Positions 60,072 to 64,000 of a stretch of 64,000 bases of DNA are shown here, piece by piece (the first letter of the stretch is position 1; each line of letters opens with the position of its first letter). The stretch comes from Halodesulfovibrio aestuarii DSM 17919 = ATCC 29578. Lineage in GTDB: Bacteria > Desulfobacterota > Desulfovibrionia > Desulfovibrionales > Desulfovibrionaceae. The stretch covers positions 62,001 to 126,000 of the forward strand of contig NZ_ARQF01000017.1 in the NCBI RefSeq assembly GCF_000384815.1, in the 5' to 3' direction. The notes under the pieces were generated by a model, which was given only the letters and a program-made list of their open reading frames with translations, was not told the DNA's origin and did not search any database. The position numbers were made by a program, and so were the translations under genes.

Positions 60072-62108
60072 TTAGGACTTCAATTCGATAACAATGTGCT
60101 GAAGTTTCTGAGACAGTTCTGCCAGTTCGTTTACGGCAACGGCGGACTCGCGCATTGCTGAAGCCGTTTCCATTGCAATACGGTTGATTTCATCTGAACT
60201 GCGCCCAATCTGTTCCGAGGTTGCAGATTGTTCTTCACTGGCAGAGGCAATGGAGCGAACCTGATCGGCGTTTGCAATTGCAACGTCAACAATTGATTTG
60301 AGAGAGTCTCCAGCTTCGTTTGCAAGTCCTGTAGAGCGAGCAACAACTTCTGAAGCTGTCTGCATTCCCTGAATATTATCTTTTGATGCAACTTGAATAG
60401 CCTGAATGGCTTCTTCAACTTCGCGTGTAGCCTGCATAGTTTTTTCAGCAAGTTTGCGTACTTCGTCCGCAACTACTGCAAATCCGCGCCCTGCTTCGCC
60501 TGCTCGTGCTGCTTCAATTGCGGCGTTTAGTGCCAGCAGGTTTGTTTGATCGGCGATGTCGGTAATCACTGTCATAACACTGCCGATATCTTCAGCACGT
60601 TTTCCAAGGGAGCCGAGGCTTTCAGTAAGACTAACGGAGCGCTTATTTACTTCGTCGATTGATTGAACGACGGAGGAAACAACATTCTGCCCTTCTTCAG
60701 CTTTGAGTTTTGTGTCGTCTGCATGTGATGCCGCAGTGGTTGCATTGCGAGCAACTTCAAGCACTGTTGCATTCATTTCTTCAATGGCTGTTGCTGTTTC
60801 GCTGGTGCGTTCGAGCTGTAATTCGGCTCCGCGACTGGATTCATCTATCTGAGCAGCAAGTTCAGTGGCAGTGGTAGTGACATGCTCCACAATGGTTTCC
60901 AACTGAGCTGCCGCCTGGAACATGCCTTCACGTTTTGCTTTTTCCGCTTGGAGGCGTGCTTCGTCTGCTTCCTGCATCGCAACATGCGCGCGTTGTGATT
61001 CTTGTTCTGCTTCTGCTGTTTTTTGCTCAGCAGTTGCAATCATCTGGCGCAGATTTGTTGCCATTTTGGTGAGAGCGCCTGCAAGAGTTCCAATTTCATC
61101 ACTTCGATCAATATCAAGAACCTGATCTAACGAACCTTGCGCAATACCTTCTGCAAATCGAACGCTTTTAGTAATAGCTGCGATAATTTTATGAACGATT
61201 AAAAAGACAACAATACCGGTAACTAAAACTACAAGCGCTGCTGTGATCAGGCTAGTATGACGGATGGATGCAATTGATGAAAAAATGTCATCAACATTGG
61301 TGGAGACGCCAATGCTCCAGCCTGTGATAGGTTCTTTACGGAAGGTAACAATCTTTTTTATACCTTTCCATTCATAGTTTATCATGCCGGCTTCTTGAGA
61401 CACCATTGCCTTGCCCCAGTCGAAATCTGTAGGTTTCATTTTTAAGAGTAAGGTGTTGTCGGGATGTGCGCATGCGTATCCTGCTTTTGAAACAAGGAAG
61501 GCGTAGCCTGATTCACCTATTTTAATATGGTTGATATATTGTTCAGAGAAAGTACTTAGTTTTATAATACCGAAAACTGCTCCAACAGTTACATCTCTAT
61601 CCTTGATTGGAATTGCTACTACAAATACTGGTTTGCCAGTACTTTTGCTTTCTATTGCATCAGAAACTACAGGAGTACCTTGCATAACTTTTTTAAAGTA
61701 ATCACGGTTGCTGTAATCTATTTTCCCGACCATGCTAGTATCGGAATACGCAGTGGTGAAGCCTTCTTTGTTTAGTATCCCTACAGCTTGATAATATGAG
61801 TATTCTTTAACTAAATTTTGAAAATAGGCTGTGGCGCGTATATATGCAGATTTATTTAATCCGTCGCTAAGTAACGCATTTCTAACCGAATTGTTTTTTG
61901 CAGTAATCGTAAGATCTTGTCTAATGTCTTTAACCCATGCTGTTATCTGGGTTTGAAGACTCTTTACGATTTGTTCAGATTGCTGCAGCATTGTGTTCTT
62001 TAAAGTAGATTCTGCTTGTCTGAATGATAAAAAGGAAGCAGTACCCATTCCGACAATAATTATAAGCAGTGTTGGAACAAGTATTTTTGCCTTTAGATTA
62101 AACTTCAT
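60072..62108 (-). CDS. Methyl-accepting chemotaxis protein with double-Cache sensor
   Basis: 678 residues. Helix 1 ([19 protein letters not shown]) is followed by a periplasmic Cache sensor (about 35-280; [43 protein letters not shown]), helix 2 ([18 protein letters not shown]), a HAMP domain, a long Glu/Ala-rich coiled coil (about 355-395) and the signalling domain with [22 protein letters not shown]. It senses a small molecule, by family mostly amino or organic acids, and controls CheA. No che genes adjoin it. GGGAGG precedes the ATG. Confidence 0.95.
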   Translation of the reverse strand: MKFNLKAKILVPTLLIIIVGMGTASFLSFRQAESTLKNTMLQQSEQIVKSLQTQITAWVKDIRQDLTITAKNNSVRNALLSDGLNKSAYIRATAYFQNLVKEYSYYQAVGILNKEGFTTAYSDTSMVGKIDYSNRDYFKKVMQGTPVVSDAIESKSTGKPVFVVAIPIKDRDVTVGAVFGIIKLSTFSEQYINHIKIGESGYAFLVSKAGYACAHPDNTLLLKMKPTDFDWGKAMVSQEAGMINYEWKGIKKIVTFRKEPITGWSIGVSTNVDDIFSSIASIRHTSLITAALVVLVTGIVVFLIVHKIIAAITKSVRFAEGIAQGSLDQVLDIDRSDEIGTLAGALTKMATNLRQMIATAEQKTAEAEQESQRAHVAMQEADEARLQAEKAKREGMFQAAAQLETIVEHVTTTATELAAQIDESSRGAELQLERTSETATAIEEMNATVLEVARNATTAASHADDTKLKAEEGQNVVSSVVQSIDEVNKRSVSLTESLGSLGKRAEDIGSVMTVITDIADQTNLLALNAAIEAARAGEAGRGFAVVADEVRKLAEKTMQATREVEEAIQAIQVASKDNIQGMQTASEVVARSTGLANEAGDSLKSIVDVAIANADQVRSIASASEEQSATSEQIGRSSDEINRIAMETASAMRESAVAVNELAELSQKLQHIVIELKS

Positions 62109-62276
62109 TGCATCCCTCCCGTGTGGTCGTGTAGTTGTGTGTACGTATGTTTTGGTTTGAATTGGGATTACTATGTCCTCATTCTGATCATATCGGTTAA
62201 CAGTAGAAAAAAATTATACTTATATTATTGTGGTGGGTAATTTTGTGCATTGGTGACGTTCAGTTGATACTTTGCC

Positions 62277-62315
62277 AATAAAAAAAGGCAGCCTTGGAGG
62301 CTGCCTTTTTTTATT
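62277..62315. terminator. Terminator after nfnB
   Basis: AATAAAAAAAGGCAGCC (62277-62293) pairs exactly with 62299-62315 around TTGGA; usable from both strands. Confidence 0.88.
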
Positions 62316-62332
62316 GGTATAGATACGTGTCG

Positions 62333-63766
62333 TTAGTCTTCGATGCCGAACCGACGAGCAATTTCACGTGCAGCCTTTCGGCCTGCACCCATTGCAAGAA
62401 TAACGGTTGCTGCACCGGTAACGATGTCACCGCCTGCATATACATCAGGAATGGAGGTTTCGTTTGTTTCTTCGTCTGTTTCGATGTAGCCCCATTTGTT
62501 TAACTTTAGATCCGGCTCGTTTTCGAGAAGGATTGGGTTAGGACGGGTGCCAACAGCAATAACAGCGAGGTCTGTTTCCAGTTCGTATGTTTCGCCTTCA
62601 ATAGGGAGAGGGCGACAACGGCCTGATTCATCAGGCTCACCCATTTTCATTTTCTGTAATGTTACAGAAGTAAGGTTGCCTTTTTCGTCACCCTTGAATT
62701 CGATAGGATTCGCAAGCACTTCAAGGATAATGCCTTCTTCTACAGCATGTTCAATTTCTTCATGCCTTGCAGGCATTGCGTCTGCGGTACGTCGGTACAC
62801 AATATGTACTGTTTCAGCACCAAGACGCTGCGCTGTACGGGCAGCATCCATTGCTACGTTTCCACCACCATAAACAGTAACCTTGCGGCCCTTGATGATA
62901 GGGGTGTCATAGTCAGGGAATTGGTACGCACGGCCTAAGTTAACACGGGTGAGGTATTCGTTTGCGGAGAAAACGCCGCAAAAGTTTTCACCTGGAATAT
63001 TCAAGAAGCGTGGAAGGCCTGCGCCAACACCGACGAAGATAGCTTTGTAGCCCTGTTCTTTTAAGTCTTCGATAGAGAATGTTTTGCCACCGACGTAGTT
63101 GGTAACAAAATCAACCTGAAGATCTTTGAGAGCACCAACCTCTTTGGCAACAATGTCTTTTTTCGGCAGACGGAATTCTGGAATGCCGTAAACGAGTACG
63201 CCGCCTACTTCGTGAAGAGCTTCGAATACAGTTACTTTGCAGCCTCGGCTGGCAAGGTAACCGGCAACAGTGAGACTGGAGGGGCCGGAGCCGATACAGG
63301 CAACTTTTTTCTCTTCATCAATATACGGACATTCAGGCTTAGCACTGATGAGGTCACACGCATCCATGTACATGTACTCATCTGCTACAAAGCGTTCCAG
63401 GCGGCCGATAGCAATTGGCTGCCCTTTAGCATTGAGGATACACGCGCCTTCACACTGAATCTCCTGTGGGCAAACGCGCCCACAGACAGCCGGGAGGCTG
63501 TTGGTGCTTTTGATAACGGCGTAGGCTTTTTCAACATCGCCTTTAACAAGTTCTGCAATAAAGTCTGCAATTGGAACCTGTACAGGGCAGCCTTGAACGC
63601 ATTTAGGTTTTTTACAATGCAGACAGCGTGAAGCTTCCTGCATTGCCATTTCTTTGGTGTAACCAAGGGCTACTTCTTTAAAATTGCGGGCGCGTTCACC
63701 TGCCGGCTGGTTAGGCATTGGTACGCGAGGGGCGATTGTCTTTTTAGTTTTGCTACTTGTTGTCAT
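62333..63766 (-). CDS. nfnB: NfnB / glutamate-synthase-like FAD, Fe-S subunit
   Basis: 477 residues from ATG 63766, overlapping the end of nfnA by 14 bases; the frame extends further but into nfnA. The N-terminus has two [4Fe-4S]-type cysteine sets (CLHCKKPKCVQGCPVQVP and CGRVCPQEIQCEGACI), then FAD/NAD(P) binding: ACIGSGPSSLTVAGYLASRG and VYGGGNVAMDAARTAQRLG. This fits the large subunit of the electron-bifurcating ferredoxin:NADP oxidoreductase NfnAB, formerly annotated as glutamate synthase small chain or sulfide dehydrogenase alpha. The adjoining nfnA supports the Nfn reading. Confidence 0.88.
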   Translation of the reverse strand: MTTSSKTKKTIAPRVPMPNQPAGERARNFKEVALGYTKEMAMQEASRCLHCKKPKCVQGCPVQVPIADFIAELVKGDVEKAYAVIKSTNSLPAVCGRVCPQEIQCEGACILNAKGQPIAIGRLERFVADEYMYMDACDLISAKPECPYIDEEKKVACIGSGPSSLTVAGYLASRGCKVTVFEALHEVGGVLVYGIPEFRLPKKDIVAKEVGALKDLQVDFVTNYVGGKTFSIEDLKEQGYKAIFVGVGAGLPRFLNIPGENFCGVFSANEYLTRVNLGRAYQFPDYDTPIIKGRKVTVYGGGNVAMDAARTAQRLGAETVHIVYRRTADAMPARHEEIEHAVEEGIILEVLANPIEFKGDEKGNLTSVTLQKMKMGEPDESGRCRPLPIEGETYELETDLAVIAVGTRPNPILLENEPDLKLNKWGYIETDEETNETSIPDVYAGGDIVTGAATVILAMGAGRKAAREIARRFGIED

Positions 63767-64000
63767 TACACTTGCACCTGCAGTGATGTTCGAAAGATTC
63801 TTTTTCCAGGCTGGAGAATGCAGCCAATCTCTGTCGTAATTCACCAAAATCTACCTTGTGACCGTCAAATTCAGGACCGTCTACACAAGCAAATTTGGTT
63901 TCTCCGCCAACAGTAACCCGGCAGGCACCACACATGCCAACGCCGTCCACCATAATGGAGTTGAGGCTTACAGTGGTAGGAGTACCAAATGGTTCGGTAG
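63753..64000 (-). CDS. nfnA: NfnA, FAD/[2Fe-2S] subunit, C-terminal part (start outside window)
   Basis: Open on the - strand from the right edge to TAG 63753-63755, so only about 82 C-terminal residues are visible. They read ...FGTPTTVSLNSIMVDGVGMC then GACRVTVGGETKFACVDGPE, the [2Fe-2S] binding end of the dihydroorotate-dehydrogenase-electron-transfer-like subunit of NfnAB. The stop overlaps the nfnB start, as in other nfnAB operons. The complex couples NADH and ferredoxin oxidation to NADP+ reduction. Confidence 0.85.
   Translation of the reverse strand, partial: TEPFGTPTTVSLNSIMVDGVGMCGACRVTVGGETKFACVDGPEFDGHKVDFGELRQRLAAFSSLEKESFEHHCRCKCNDNK

Noticed and set aside
1-64000. CRISPR array, tRNA or rRNA genes
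   Set aside because: No regularly spaced direct repeats, and no cloverleaf or rRNA-like sequence noticed on reading both strands; a tRNAscan run would be needed to exclude a missed tRNA.

Overview
The window reads as the chromosome of an anaerobic, motile, low-to-moderate GC bacterium of the Desulfovibrionales, probably a marine Halodesulfovibrio-like sulfate reducer. This rests on the pairing of FlgM with a DVU0524-like protein, the NfnAB-type transhydrogenase genes, a ten-haem membrane cytochrome c, an L-cysteine desulfidase and a large chemoreceptor. The genus-level placement is inference. I see no tRNA, rRNA or CRISPR array.

0.8-27.8 kb is the most remarkable part: a compact, apparently iron-regulated biosynthesis, export and uptake locus. 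A PchR-like AraC regulator (841-1782) is followed by two divergent operons. The leftward operon (5601-1839) encodes an Sfp-type phosphopantetheinyl transferase, a cysteine-synthase-like enzyme, a LolA-like periplasmic protein and a DUF1302-like outer-membrane protein. The rightward operon (5974-27755) encodes a PepSY-FeoA fusion, a divergent FeoB, a 2108-residue NRPS (acyl-AMP ligase, two carriers, heterocyclisation-like domain, adenylation, carrier, thioesterase), a TonB-dependent receptor, an MMPL exporter fused in frame to a saccharopine-dehydrogenase-like enzyme, a small membrane protein, a thioester-reductase-like SDR, a 1406-residue dehydratase-activase-type Fe-S ATPase and a PP-loop ATPase. 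Fur-like boxes lie before the regulator and both operons. My reading is an undescribed acylated, possibly sulfur-containing metallophore with its own exporter and re-uptake route. The product is not predictable from sequence alone.

28-29.3 kb is a decayed IS3-family element with recognisable ends. 29.4-35.6 kb holds ordinary metabolic genes: a BenE transporter with a divergent XRE-cupin regulator, an alpha/beta hydrolase, a cyclase-family hydrolase, a 50-residue zinc-ribbon protein, an unknown protein and CyuA cysteine desulfidase. 35.7-39.0 kb is a small decayed island: a short Rhs protein, a candidate immunity gene, an IS407-like fragment, an orphan Rhs C-terminal tail with a second candidate immunity gene, and an integrase relic.

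39-64 kb is mostly core genome: GNAT, M15 lipoprotein, a candidate small RNA before a universal stress protein, pgpA, maf, the flgM pair, a Zn/Cd-type P-ATPase, the ten-haem cytochrome, an rfaE2-ykgJ-trpS-M50 run, mutY, a zinc-ribbon/PilZ protein, an AhpF-like flavoprotein, an SDR-DUF2867 protein, a chemoreceptor, and nfnB followed by partial nfnA at the right edge.
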